A stretch of DNA of 64,000 bases, taken from assembly GCA_022376925.1 (NCBI GenBank), contig JAIOJX010000026.1, positions 257,645,330 through 257,709,329 on the forward strand, written 5' to 3'. The translations under genes and the position numbers were made by a program. The DNA comes from Tragulus kanchil (lineage: Eukaryota; Chordata; Mammalia; Artiodactyla; Tragulidae). Shown in pieces: positions 36,019 to 48,640 of this stretch. Positions within the stretch are counted from its first letter, which is position 1, and every line of letters begins with the position of its first letter. The notes under the pieces are model-generated. The model was not told where the DNA came from. It did not search any database and was given only the letters and a program-made list of their open reading frames with translations.

Positions 36019-38190
36019 GTTGTTTTCAGAATAACATAATATAAAAAACATATAAAACTTAAGCAATGATTTTAAAACTAGTCAAAACAAGCTACAGCAT
36101 AAACAGCCAGTACAGGCATCAAACACTGAAGAAAACTAGTAGTAGAAAACTAAAATTGATAACATTCTAGGCACTAAGATAAATAATACTTTCTAGACAC
36201 TGGGAAAAAATACCTTTATTTCATTTTAGTGATAAGACCCACTTAGCTCTGCTTAAAACACACCAGGAGCATAGTTTAACAAAAAAGAGCAGAGACAAAA
36301 CTGTACACTTAATAGAGTTCTTTACACACAGAGGGCACATAACAAATGTTTTTGATTGGATGACTGGGAGAATCCGGTTTAACATTTATTCTTCACCTCA
36401 CCACTGCAGCTTACAAAGTACCCACAGAGATGTTACACTTTCAAATATTACACATGGCCCACTGAGTACAATTGTGCTGGTGCCCTTTCATAATATCTAC
36501 CATTATGATCTTCTATCAATGCTGAATGAAATATTAAAGTGAAGTATGCATGCAGTGATTAGTGATCTAGCCTTTCATTTCCTGAAGATTTGGGAGTGAT
36601 TTGACTGCTTGTACCAGTCCAAAAGACGGATTAGCTATTGCAGACTGAAAGAAATCAGTGTACAATATCCTAGCAGCATTTTCAACACGTCTTCTGAATA
36701 GGAACAAATCCACATCATTGTATTTATAGAATATTTTTCTGATGTGCTGTATTTAGGATCTCTTACATTCTGTTTAATATTGTAATAAAAGAAAATCTGT
36801 GAGCAATGAGCAATCTCAGTATCTTCAATGTGTTTGTTTCTGACAGATGAGGCTCAGCCTCCTGATAACTGGTAAAGCTTTCATTTAACACTGAAATAAG
36901 TTCCCAGTAAATGCTACAGGAGAGTGCAGGTTTTAAAATTTGCTATTGTGGTTTTATGCTACCATGGGAACCTTTTGTTTTTGTTTCACACTATCACAGG
37001 AAACTGTGAAATCAGGTATATACTTTATCAGAAGAAAACAGTTATGTTATCAATATCAATAATGACTAGGGTGAAATTTTAATGTTTCAATACCAAATAA
37101 AGTTGTTTTCAGAATAACATAATATAAAAAACATATAAAACTTAAGCAATGATTTTAAAACTAGTCAAAACAAGCTACAGCATAAACAGCCAGTACAGGC
37201 ATCAAACACTGAAGAAAACTAGTAGTAGAAAACTAAAATTGATAACATTCTAGGCACTAAGATAAATAATACTTTCTAGACACTGGGAAAAAATACCTTT
37301 ATTTCATTTTAGTGATAAGACCCACTTAGCTCTGCTTAAAACACACCAGGAGCATAGTTTAACAAAAAAGAGCAGAGACAAAACTGTACACTTAATAGAG
37401 TTCTTTACACACAGAGGGCACATAACAAATGTTTTTGATTGGATGACTGGGAGAATCCGGTTTAACATTTATTCTTCACCTCACCACTGCAGCTTACAAA
37501 GTACCCACAGAGATGTTACACTTTCAAATATTACACATGGCCCACTGAGTACAATTGTGCTGGTGCCCTTTCATAATATCTACCATTATGATCTTCTATC
37601 AATGCTGAATGAAATATTAAAGTGAAGTATGCATGCAGTGATTAGTGATCTAGCCTTTCATTTCCTGAAGATTTGGGAGTGATTTGACTGCTTGTACCAG
37701 TCCAAAAGACGGATTAGCTATTGCAGACTGAAAGAAATCAGTGTACAATATCCTAGCAGCATTTTCAACACGTCTTCTGAATAGGAACAAATCCACATCA
37801 TTGTATTTATAGAATATTTTTCTGATGTGCTGTATTTAGGATCTCTTACATTCTGTTTAATATTGTAATAAAAGAAAATCTGTGAGCAATGAGCAATCTC
37901 AGTATCTTCAATGTGTTTGTTTCTGACAGATGAGGCTCAGCCTCCTGATAACTGGTAAAGCTTTCATTTAACACTGAAATAAGTTCCCAGTAAATGCTAC
38001 AGGAGAGTGCAGGTTTTAAAATTTGCTATTGTGGTTTTATGCTACCATGGGAACCTTTTGTTTTTTTGTTTCACACTATCACAGGAAACTGTGAAATCAG
38101 GTATATACTTTATCAGAAGAAAACAGTTATGTTATCAATATCAATAATGACTAGGGTGAAATTTTAATGTTTCAATACCAAATAAAGTTG
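36019..38190 (+). repeat. Tandem pair L, offset 1083
   Basis: Copies 36019-37101 and 37102-38190. The junction falls at a short homology: copy 1 ends in 'aaagttgttttcagaa' where copy 2 ends in 'aaagttgttcagaaa'. The content is otherwise unrecognised AT-rich DNA, with a possible L2/MIR-like end at 36335-36363. Confidence 0.95.
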
Positions 38191-38324
38191 TTCAGAAATA
38201 GGTCTCAGCACAGATAACTGATAAATATTTCAACAGCAGATGGATGAGGTAGAACAATATGGGGAAACAAATCATCTATGACTGAACTTGCAATCATTAT
38301 TTTCAGAATTTAACTGAAAATCTT

Positions 38325-38674
38325 GTTTTATTAATACTATTTTTTATTTCATTTATTTATTTATTTATTTATTGGCTATTCTGGGTTTTCACTGCTACCA
38401 CAAGTTCTTCTCTAGTTGCAGGGAGTGGGGCCTACTCGCTAGTTGAGGTGAGTTGGCTTCTTGTTGCAGTGACTTCTCCTTTTGTGGAACTCGGGCTCTA
38501 GGGCACATGGGCTCAACAGTTAGGGCTCTGAGGCTCTAGAGCACAGGCTCCATAGTTACGGCTCGCAGGCTTAGTTGCTCCACAGCAAATGGGATCTTCC
38601 TAGATCAGGAATTGAACTGGTGTCTCCTGCATTGGCAGGCAAACTCCTTACCACTGAGCTACCAGGGAAGACCC
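38325..38674 (-). mobile_element. CHR-1-type SINE, reverse strand (older family)
   Basis: Read on the minus strand it has the tRNA-like head near 38673, a B box near 38610 (agttcaattcc) and a body of 'ggctctag', 'ggctcagc'-like words typical of the CHR-1 SINE shared by whales, hippos and ruminants. It ends in an ATTT-repeat tail near 38350. Target duplication taactgaaaatctt at 38311-38324 and 38675-38688. It is more diverged from its family than the other SINEs here, so it is older. The twin is at 39409-39758. Confidence 0.82.
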
Positions 38675-39408
38675 TAACTGAAAATCTTAAAGATAAATTA
38701 CAACGGCTAGCAAAGTCATGTGGGAAATGATTCTTCTTAAAGACTCCTAATAGGCACTTAGCTGCTTAATTTAAAAGTAAGACTACAGTATATATTATAA
38801 CACAGTAGAGGCCATGTTACATAAACTCTTTTCAACTGCAAAAGTCAAGAAGCACATAAGATGCAAGTAAGCTTCTTTATGTTGCAGGTGTCTGGAATTT
38901 ATTTTACTTGCATCAAAAAGTGGTCCAAGAAATGGTTGTTTGATATAACTAAACCTAGTAAACATAGAACTGTTTAAAGCATAAGGATTTCAGTAGGAGG
39001 GTTAGTAGGAAGACTCCCTAAAATATGTTTAAAAAGCAGAGTATAAATGCCCTAAAGTTCCTAGATTTTCTAAATAAAATATACTTCCATTCTGTGTGTC
39101 TAGAGGGGGTCAAAAACAAATGCCTTTCTTGAAGTCATAAATAACAATAATTTTAAGACCTACAAATATTAGAAATCTATTCTTTTGTAGAGGTTGAAAT
39201 TGTTCAGCAGTTATGTTATCAATATCAATAATGACTAGGGTGAAATTTTAATGTTTCAATACCAAATAAAGTTGTTCAGAAATAGGTCTCAGCACAGATA
39301 ACTGATAAATATTTCAACAGCAGATGGATGAGGTAGAACAATATGGGGAAACAAATCATCTATGACTGAACTTGCAATCATTATTTTCAGAATTTAACTG
39401 AAAATCTT

Positions 39409-39758
39409 GTTTTATTAATACTATTTTTTATTTCATTTATTTATTTATTTATTTATTGGCTATTCTGGGTTTTCACTGCTACCACAAGTTCTTCTCTAGT
39501 TGCAGGGAGTGGGGCCTACTCGCTAGTTGAGGTGAGTTGGCTTCTTGTTGCAGTGACTTCTCCTTTTGTGGAACTCGGGCTCTAGGGCACATGGGCTCAA
39601 CAGTTAGGGCTCTGAGGCTCTAGAGCACAGGCTCCATAGTTACGGCTCGCAGGCTTAGTTGCTCCACAGCAAATGGGATCTTCCTAGATCAGGAATTGAA
39701 CTGGTGTCTCCTGCATTGGCAGGCAAACTCCTTACCACTGAGCTACCGGGGAAGACCC
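39409..39758 (-). mobile_element. CHR-1-type SINE, reverse strand (duplicate)
   Basis: The second copy through tandem pair M. It differs by one base in the head (accgggg against accaggg). Confidence 0.82.
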
Positions 39759-40789
39759 TAACTGAAAATCTTAAAGATAAATTACAACGGCTAGCAAAGT
39801 CATGTGGGAAATGATTCTTCTTAAAGACTCCTAATAGGCACTTAGCTGCTTAATTTAAAAGTAAGACTACAGTATATATTATAACACAGTAGAGGCCATG
39901 TTACATAAACTCTTTTCAACTGCAAAAGTCAAGAAGCACATAAGATGCAAGTAAGCTTCTTTATGTTGCAGGTGTCTGGAATTTATTTTACTTGCATCAA
40001 AAAGTGGTCCAAGAAATGGTTGTTTGATATAACTAAACCTAGTAAACATAGAACTGTTTAAAGCATAAGGATTTCAGTAGGAGGGTTAGTAGGAAGACTC
40101 CCTAAAATATGTTTAAAAAGCAGAGTATAAATGCCCTAAAGTTCCTAGATTTTCTAAATAAAATATACTTCCATTCTGTGTGTCTAGAGGGGGTCAAAAA
40201 CAAATGCCTTTCTTGAAGTCATAAATAACAATAATTTTAAGACCTACAAATATTAGAAATCTATTCTTTTGTAGAGGTTGAAATTGTAGTTGGCAGTTCC
40301 ATGTTTGAAGCTGGCTGCAAAAGCCTTGTCTATGCCTCATGTTTCATTTCACTCAAGCTGGAGTTTACAGTAATGTCTTTGGAGTAGTGCATTTTCCACA
40401 ATACTGACAATGAGGAAGGTTATGGATGACAAACAAGTGGCAGATGTGCCCCACTTACCCCTTGCTCACCAGTGAAAGTCAGTGCTCAGAGTTTACTGCA
40501 TTCCCTGGACCCCTGCTTCACAATCCTTCTCAGCACAAGACTTTAGGCAGCCACTCGGCATGAGTTGAATGCCTTTACCAATCTCACAGTGGGTGTAAAT
40601 CTGCTGTGATGAGAAATTATTTAGAAAGCTTAGTTGAACTATATTGACACAGTTAACATAATCCTTTGTCAGTTTTCTGGGCCCAAATATGGAAGAGACA
40701 AGCACTTCTCTGTAGGATGTGTCACTGTAAAATAGTAATTATTAGTACTCCAGCGGAGGCATGCTCAGAACAGATTCAGGAATAAGAGA

Positions 40790-40950
40790 GACTTCAAATC
40801 TCATCAAACTCAAACCCTCTATTTTCCAAATAAGGAAAACTGAGGACTTTTGAAATGAAATGACTTGTACAAGGAAACCCACAGGAATAGGAAGACAGAA
40901 CACAAGAGTCCTTCCTTTTCTGACTTTCAGCCAAGTACTTTAGCTTTTGC
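40790..40950 (+). repeat. MIR SINE
   Basis: 'ccaaataaggaaaactgagg', 'gaaatgacttgtacaagg' and 'tgactttcagccaagtac' reproduce the MIR core and 3' order. Repeated at 41906-42066. Confidence 0.68.
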
Positions 40951-41179
40951 ATAATAGAGCCTTTCAATTATAAAAATGTGTATCCTTCCCAGTGTATGTG
41001 AAAGACAGAGAAGGATGAGAGGGGAGACAGAGAAAGAGAGAGTAAAGGGAAGAAGATATACAAAGAAAAGGAGGAAATGAGAAGGGATAGGACTTTGTTC
41101 AGTGTACTCAACTACCCACTGATGAGCTGAACTCCCATCAGTAGGACTCAATTATTTGAAAAGATCAGACAGAAAGAAA

Positions 41180-41285
41180 TTGTGTCGCTGTTTAGTCATT
41201 TAGTCGGGTTCCTTCCAACTCTTTTGCAATCCCATGGGACTGTAGCCCAGGCTCCTCTCCATGAGATTTCCCAGGCAAGGCAGGA
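41180..41285 (-). mobile_element. Bov-tA SINE, reverse strand, cut copy
   Basis: The 3' portion of Bov-tA ('tgactaaac' type end, 'cagtcccatggg' in reverse) cut at the duplication break. The complete insertion is at 42304-42520. Confidence 0.8.
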
Positions 41286-42303
41286 TATATTTTTTGAACA
41301 GGATCAGTACTCAGACATACCATGGTTCTTGAAGTCATAAATAACAATAATTTTAAGACCTACAAATATTAGAAATCTATTCTTTTGTAGAGGTTGAAAT
41401 TGTAGTTGGCAGTTCCATGTTTGAAGCTGGCTGCAAAAGCCTTGTCTATGCCTCATGTTTCATTTCACTCAAGCTGGAGTTTACAGTAATGTCTTTGGAG
41501 TAGTGCATTTTCCACAATACTGACAATGAGGAAGGTTATGGATGACAAACAAGTGGCAGATGTGCCCCACTTACCCCTTGCTCACCAGTGAAAGTCAGTG
41601 CTCAGAGTTTACTGCATTCCCTGGACCCCTGCTTCACAATCCTTCTCAGCACAAGACTTTAGGCAGCCACTCGGCATGAGTTGAATGCCTTTACCAATCT
41701 CACAGTGGGTGTAAATCTGCTGTGATGAGAAATTATTTAGAAAGCTTAGTTGAACTATATTGACACAGTTAACATAATCCTTTGTCAGTTTTCTGGGCCC
41801 AAATATGGAAGAGACAAGCACTTCTCTGTAGGATGTGTCACTGTAAAATAGTAATTATTAGTACTCCAGCGGAGGCATGCTCAGAACAGATTCAGGAATA
41901 AGAGAGACTTCAAATCTCATCAAACTCAAACCCTCTATTTTCCAAATAAGGAAAACTGAGGACTTTTGAAATGAAATGACTTGTACAAGGAAACCCACAG
42001 GAATAGGAAGACAGAACACAAGAGTCCTTCCTTTTCTGACTTTCAGCCAAGTACTTTAGCTTTTGCATAATAGAGCCTTTCAATTAAAAAAAAAAAATGT
42101 GTATCCTTCCCAGTGTATGTGAAAGACAGAGAAGGATGAGAGGGGAGACAGAGAAAGAGAGAGTAAAGGGAAGAAGATATACAAAGAAAAGGAGGAAATG
42201 AGAAGGGATAGGACTTTGTTCAGTGTACTCAACTACCCACTGATGAGCTGAACTCCCATCAGTAGGACTCAATTATTTGAAAAGATCAGACAGAAAGAAA
42301 TTG

Positions 42304-42520
42304 TGTCGCTGTTTAGTCATTTAGTCGGGTTCCTTCCAACTCTTTTGCAATCCCATGGGACTGTAGCCGCCAGGCTCCTCCGTCCATGAGATTTCCCAGG
42401 CAAGAGTACAGGAGTAGGTTACCATTTCCTTCTACAGGGCATCTTCCCCACCCAGTGATCTAATCTGTGTCCTCCTGCATTGGCAGGTGAGTTCTTTATC
42501 ACTGAGCCACCAGGGAAGCC
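42304..42520 (-). mobile_element. Bov-tA SINE, reverse strand, complete
   Basis: On the minus strand it runs from 'ggcttccctggtggctca' at 42520 to the end at about 42304. Flanks 'gaaagaaattgt' and 'gaaagaaactgt' form the target duplication. Confidence 0.9.
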
Positions 42521-44689
42521 TGAAAGAAACTGTACCTAATGGCAAATCCAATCCTCTTGATCACTAAATTTCCTTAGCTAGGGTGCAATAACCATGGGTG
42601 TTCATAGTGGATGGTGACTGCATTTGAGCATATCTGTATTTCCACAGAGGCGGAAAGACTTAAAATGCAGATATTTCAAAGCAAATTTCTCTCTCAATCA
42701 GACTCAAAAGTCAGAAGATTTGAAAGCTATTAGCTATGATACTAGGACTCTGATAGATGAGCCTCTTTCAGACACCTTTCTTTTTCACCGACAAGTTGTT
42801 GTTAAAAATTAAAAGTAAAAAGAGACCTCCTTTTTTGGTGCACATTTTTAATAGACCTGAAGCCAAAATAAGTCAGACTAAATTACGGGAGTAAATGACC
42901 TCACAGGAAGTTTTAGACCAAATTCCAAAGTACTGTAAAGATGTTCCTTTGATCTTTTCAGCTTTACAGCCTGAAATTCAAAATCTGTATTTAATTTTAG
43001 ATTGCATTTACCAGCTTTTTAATTTTCCTTCCAAAATAATACATCATTTTAAATGATAAGACACTTTTAACTTGTATTTCCTAAAACTGCTGACTTTCAT
43101 TTCTTTATTCTTTTATTCTGTAAAAATAGATATAATTAATTGCTAGAAGTATTTGGGGTTGGATGCTATAATTGATAAACCAGTGACCTTCACTTAAGAG
43201 ATGGCACTTTAAACTCAACTTAGTTCCTAAATGAAATGATTCCGATCCAAAGTGAAGCTTTCAGTTCACACCTGAGAAAGAAGCTGACAAGAGGAATAAA
43301 AAAGCCGGAAAAGAGACAAGTCTTTCTAATCCCTGTTTTTGTTTTTGTTTTTGTTTTTAATTTTGGTTAACTACATCTTATCGTCCATACACCTTTCAGC
43401 AGGTTGCAAACAGGTGGGCTTATTTTCCAACAGAGCTCTTTCTCTAGTTCCACAGATGCCTTAATTGAACAATTAAGCAATGTTGAATTGAGCAATTCAA
43501 CAATAAAGCAGGCCCATTAACACCTGTAAATCACGCCACATTCTCAGAGAGAGCCCACTCTGGTAAGTAAGTAAGCACTGATCTAACTGCTAGGGTCCAT
43601 AACCATGGGTGTTCATAGGTTGGTTTGGTTTGACTGCATCTTGAAAGAAACTGTACCTAATGGCAAATCCAATCCTCTTGATCACTAAATTTCCTTAGCT
43701 AGGTGCAATAACCATGGGTGTTCATAGTGGATGGTGACTGCATTTGAGCATATCTGTATTTCCACAGAGGCGGAAAGACTTAAAATGCAGATATTTCAAA
43801 GCAAATTCTCTCTCAATCAGACTCAAAAGTCAGAAGATTTGAAAGCTATTAGCTATGATACTAGGACTCTGATAGATGAGCCTCTTTCAGACACCTTTCT
43901 TTTTCACCGACAAGTTGTTGTTAAAAATTAAAAGTAAAAAGAGACCTCCTTTTTTGGTGCACATTTTTAATAGACCTGAAGCCAAAATAAGTCAGACTAA
44001 ATTACGGGAGTAAATGACCTCACAGGAAGTTTTAGACCAAATTCCAAAGTACTGTAAAGATGTTCCTTTGATCTTTTCAGCTTTACAGCCTGAAATTCAA
44101 AATCTGTATTTAATTTTAGATTGCATTTACCAGCTTTTTAATTTTCCTTCCAAAATAATACATCATTTTAAATGATAAGACACTTTTAACTTGTATTTCC
44201 TAAAACTGCTGACTTTCATTTCTTTATTCTTTTATTCTGTAAAAATAGATATAATTAATTGCTAGAAGTATTTGGGGTTGGATGCTATAATTGATAAACC
44301 AGTGACCTTCACTTAAGAGATGGCACTTTAAACTCAACTTAGTTCCTAAATGAAATGATTCCGATCCAAAGTGAAGCTTTCAGTTCACACCTGAGAAAGA
44401 AGCTGACAAGAGGAATAAAAAAGCCGGAAAAGAGACAAGTCTTTCTAATCCCTGTTTTTGTTTTTGTTTTTGTTTTTAATTTTGGTTAACTACATCTTAT
44501 CGTCCATACACCTTTCAGCAGGTTGCAAACAGGTGGGCTTATTTTCCAACAGAGCTCTTTCTCTAGTTCCACAGATGCCTTAATTGAACAATTAAGCAAT
44601 GTTGAATTGAGCAATTCAACAATAAAGCAGGCCCATTAACACCTGTAAATCACGCCACATTCTCAGAGAGAGCCCACTCTGGTAAGTAA
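42521..44689 (+). repeat. Tandem pair O, offset 1121 then 1119
   Basis: Copies 42521-43571 and 43642-44689. The junction 43572-43641 holds a garbled third version of 42577-42630: 'aaccatgggtgttcatag' is exact and the text beyond it is scrambled. A (TTTTTG)n run lies at 43336-43358 and in each later copy. Confidence 0.95.
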
Positions 44690-45128
44690 AGTATATCTCT
44701 TGGACCTTTTCTGTAGATGCTGACAGCAAGTGTCTCTTACTCTGTTTGTAAAGGTTAGTGTTGCATTGGCTAAGGTAAAAAATGAGTACACAATAATAGT
44801 TTGACTTCATAACCAAAGTTTTCCAAAACTTAAGTGTTGTCTGTCAATTCAGGTTTTAGCCTGATTGATGTGGTAGACATCAACAAAAACAAGAAGCAAT
44901 AAAGTCAATGCATACAACTAGAAACCAAAAATGTTATTCAGGTTGTAAAGCATGCAAGATATATGGGGACTGACTATGAAATTTACACTTACTACCACTG
45001 CTCTAAGGTATTCACATGGATTTGATCTAAGTTTGATCAGCACTTCACCTGGTTTTCTGATACTGTACAAAAAATTGTGTATCCTACTTGTATTTTAAGT
45101 GGCGCTAGTGATAAAGAAAAAAATGTTA

Positions 45129-45372
45129 GTCACTCAGTCATGTCCAATTATTTGTGACCCCATGAATAATATCCAGCCAGACTCCTCTGTCCACAGAATT
45201 CTCCAGGCAAGAATACTAAGAGTGGGCAGCCATTTCCTTCTCCAGGGAATCTTCCTGACCCAGGGATTGAACCCAAGTATCAATTCTTGCCTGGAGAATC
45301 CCATAGACAGAGGAGCCTGGTGAGCTGTGGTCAGTACAGTTGCAAAGAGTCAGGCACAACTGAAGTGACTCA
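45129..45372. repeat. Inverted pair of Bov-tA fragments (hairpin)
   Basis: A minus-strand Bov-tA piece (45129-45282) is followed at once by a plus-strand piece (45283-45372). The arms 45181-45214 and 45283-45315 are imperfect inverse complements centred on 'attcttgcctggagaat'. RNA read through it could fold into a hairpin. Twin at 46273-46516 through pair P. Confidence 0.82.
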
Positions 45373-46272
45373 GCATGTACGCATGCAAACATATTTACCA
45401 AATTGCTAGAAGTATTTGGGGTTGGATGCTATAATTGATAAACCAGTGACCTTCACTTAAGAGATGGCACTTTAAACTCAACTTAGTTCCTAAATGAAAT
45501 GATTCCGATCCAAAGTGAAGCTTTCAGTTCACACCTGAGAAAGAAGCTGACAAGAGGAATAAAAAAGCCGGAAAAGAGACAAGTCTTTCTAATCCCTGTT
45601 TTTGTTTTTGTTTTTGTTTTTAATTTTGGTTAACTACATCTTATCGTCCATACACCTTTCAGCAGGTTGCAAACAGGTGGGCTTATTTTCCAACAGAGCT
45701 CTTTCTCTAGTTCCACAGATGCCTTAATTGAACAATTAAGCAATGTTGAATTGAGCAATTCAACAATAAAGCAGGCCCATTAACACCTGTAAATCACGCC
45801 ACATTCTCAGAGAGAGCCCACTCTGGTAAGTAAAGTATATCTCTTGGACCTTTTCTGTAGATGCTGACAGCAAGTGTCTCTTACTCTGTTTGTAAAGGTT
45901 AGTGTTGCATTGGCTAAGGTAAAAAATGAGTACACAATAATAGTTTGACTTCATAACCAAAGTTTTCCAAAACTTAAGTGTTGTCTGTCAATTCAGGTTT
46001 TAGTCTGATTGATGTGGTAGACATCAACAAAAACAAGAAGCAATAAAGTCAATGCATACAACTAGAAACCAAAAATGTTATTCAGGTTGTAAAGCATGCA
46101 AGATATATGGGGACTGACTATGAAATTTACACTTACTACCACTGCTCTAAGGTATTCACATGGATTTGATCTAAGTTTGATCAGCACTTCACCTGGTTTT
46201 CTGATACTGTACAAAAAATTGTGTATCCTACTTGTATTTTAAGTGGCGCTAGTGATAAAGAAAAAAATGTTA

Positions 46273-46516
46273 GTCACTCAGTCATGTCCAATTATTTGTG
46301 ACCCCATGAATAATATCCAGCCAGACTCCTCTGTCCACAGAATTCTCCAGGCAAGAATACTAAGAGTGGGCAGCCATTTCCTTCTCCAGGGAATCTTCCT
46401 GACCCAGGGATTGAACCCAAGTATCAATTCTTGCCTGGAGAATCCCATAGACAGAGGAGCCTGGTGAGCTGTGGTCAGTACAGTTGCAAAGAGTCAGGCA
46501 CAACTGAAGTGACTCA
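46273..46516. repeat. Inverted pair of Bov-tA fragments (duplicate)
   Basis: The second copy of the hairpin at 45129, present through tandem pair P and followed by single-copy DNA. Confidence 0.8.
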
Positions 46517-46802
46517 GCATGTACGCATGCAAACATATTTACCAAAGTTCTTTCATATTTCTCTTGAGCAGTCTTCCAGGTTCCAACATGGTGTTAGGGA
46601 AATCACATTATCTTTTTATGCCTGTCTCCAGCATTACAAAGTCGTGAGAATAAATTTTGGTCTACCCACCCCAGGTAGAAATGATGGTGGGTGAGACAAC
46701 TGTGGCACTAAGGGCACAAAATTTAAGGAGACATTCACTTGCAGGATTATGCAAATGTTGGATCATTCAAGTGTAGACTTGAAACTTACATGACCTTAAG
46801 AG

Positions 46803-47497
46803 TAAGTATGTGCTCAGTCATGTCCAACTTTGCCCAGACTCACAGACTGTGGTCCACCGGGCTCCTCTGTCACTTCATGGCAAATAGATGGAGGAAAATG
46901 GAAAAAAATGACAGACTTTATTTTCTTGAGCTCCAAAAGTGCTGTGGACTGTGACTGCAACCATGAAGTTAAAAGATGTATGCTCCTTGGAAGGAGAACC
47001 ATGAAAAATCTAGACACTATATTATAAAGCAGAAACATCGCCTTGCTGACAAAAATCCTTTGTAGTCCAAGCTATGGCTTTTCCAGTAATCATGTGTAGA
47101 TGTGAGATTGAACCATAAAGAAGGCTGAGCCCTGGACACTTGATGCTTTTGAGCTATGGTGCTGGAGAAGACTCCTGGAAGTCCCTTGGACAGCAAGGAT
47201 ATCAAACCAGTCAATCCTAACATAAATCAACCCTGAATACTTATTAGAAGGTCTGATGCTGAGGCTAATACTTTGACCACCCATTTTGAAGAACCAACTC
47301 ATTGGAAAAGACCTTGATGCTGGGAAAGATTGAAAGCAGCAAGAGAAGGGGATGATGTCACAGGATGAGATGGTTGGATGGCATCATGGATTCAATGGAC
47401 ATGCGTTTGAAACTCCAGGAGATGGTGAAGGACAGGGAAGCCTGTCATGCTATAGTCCATGGGATCACAGTCTGACTAGACTGAGTGACTAAACAAC
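46803..47497 (+). mobile_element. BovB LINE 3' region
   Basis: The first 60 bases resemble Bov-A/BovB ('gctcagtcatgtccaac'). From 46870 it follows BovB ('tcacttcatggcaaatag', 'tgaagttaaaagatg', 'ggaagtcccttggacagc') to 'tgagtgactaaacaac'. Many substitutions and gaps leave no open frame. This is RTE-clade LINE debris. Confidence 0.87.
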
Positions 47498-48140
47498 AAT
47501 ATTAAGTAAAAGAGTAAGATTAAAAGATATTGATCTCTCCCTATCACAATTAAACAAGGAGTTGGAATTTATTAGTTTCCTCCCTTTTAATTGCACTTCA
47601 ACAGAATCATAATAATTTTTCATAAAAATTCTGGCTAGAATTTAGGAAGTGGGTTTTGAGAAAAGGTTTAATTTACCAAGAGCCCCTGTTTTGATTCAAA
47701 TTTGCAAGGTCAAAAATAAAAATAGAGTATTCTCTCTCTTTTGCATCTCTGTGTTTCTGCTCACCTTAGGCTTTTACATGAGTAAGCACACTTGAACTAA
47801 TATCAGATTGGAAAAATGTTTGCTGCTCCTTCACATTCTTTGGGGTTTTAGTATACCTAAAATATCCATTATGAGATGCTCAGCCTAAACTCAGAATTCA
47901 GTTTTCTGATGAAGCTTATCCATAGGTTTTCTGAGTAAAACTACAGAAGCTGGGCAAAACACACACATACACACACACACACACACGAAACACAGGGACA
48001 AAGAAAGGATGCACTACCTGAGGGCTATGGAAGATAGCCAAGGCAACTAAAACTTGAGAAACCTATTGCCTAAGAAAATGGAAAATCACTGAGGTGACTC
48101 AGTGATCGTATTTTTAAGAGAAAATAACATTGGTACTTTC
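47498..48140. other. Single-copy stretch with (AC)n
   Basis: No gene recognised. An (AC)n microsatellite is at 47959-47986. Confidence 0.6.
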
Positions 48141-48640
48141 TTCTTAAAAAATCTGCCCACTTACATCAAGGACAATAGATGTGAATGATACTATTACTAA
48201 TATACACAAAAATAATATGATAAAATGATGGAGAATTTCACCATAGAATGAAAACCATAAGGAATCAAATAGATATTCTAAAACAAAAAACCCTAAGATA
48301 GAGACATCAATATACAGGTTTAATAGCAATAGGGTTAAGTAGAAAATCTAGACTGAAACACTAATGGGGAAAAAAGGATGAAATATATATAAATAACGTA
48401 AGTGGCATTGGATCATTGAGAAAATCTCAATATAGGTATAGCTGAAGTGTAAGAAAGAGAAGCAATGAGCGGGTCAAAGCAATATTCCAAGTGACATGGA
48501 GTAAGAGTTCTAAACAGAAACAAGAAGGTCTGCTAATTTCAACAAGGGTAACTGTCATTTATATATATGTGTGTGTGTGTGTATGTGTCTATATTAACAT
48601 CAAGTTAAAATTTAAAAAACTGAGGACAAAGAGAAATTCA
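48140..48640 (+). repeat. Possible decayed old L1 ORF1 region
   Basis: Scattered words such as 'aaactgaggacaaagagaaa' recall the ORF1 end of old L1M elements, and a decayed L1M ORF2 lies downstream in the same orientation. The match is weak. A TATA/TGTG microsatellite sits at 48560-48582. Confidence 0.35.

Larger units (their letters stand above)
38124..40286 (+). repeat. Tandem pair M, offset 1084
   Basis: Copies 38124-39207 and 39208-40286. Because pair L ends in the same text, the block 'cagttatgttatcaatatc' occurs three times at nearly equal steps (37039, 38124, 39208). Confidence 0.95.
40210..42404 (+). repeat. Tandem pair N, offset 1116, widening to 1125
   Basis: Copies 40210-41279 and 41326-42404. 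Copy 1 ends with an indel-rich version of the Bov-tA that is complete only after copy 2. An A run is longer in copy 2 (about 42088) than in copy 1 (about 40970). Confidence 0.93.
44257..46544 (+). repeat. Tandem pair P, offset 1144
   Basis: Copies 44257-45401 and 45401-46544 differ by at least one base (C at 44863 against T at 46007). The block 'attgctagaagtatttggg' is present three times (about 43140, 44258, 45402), since pairs O and P share it. Confidence 0.95.
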
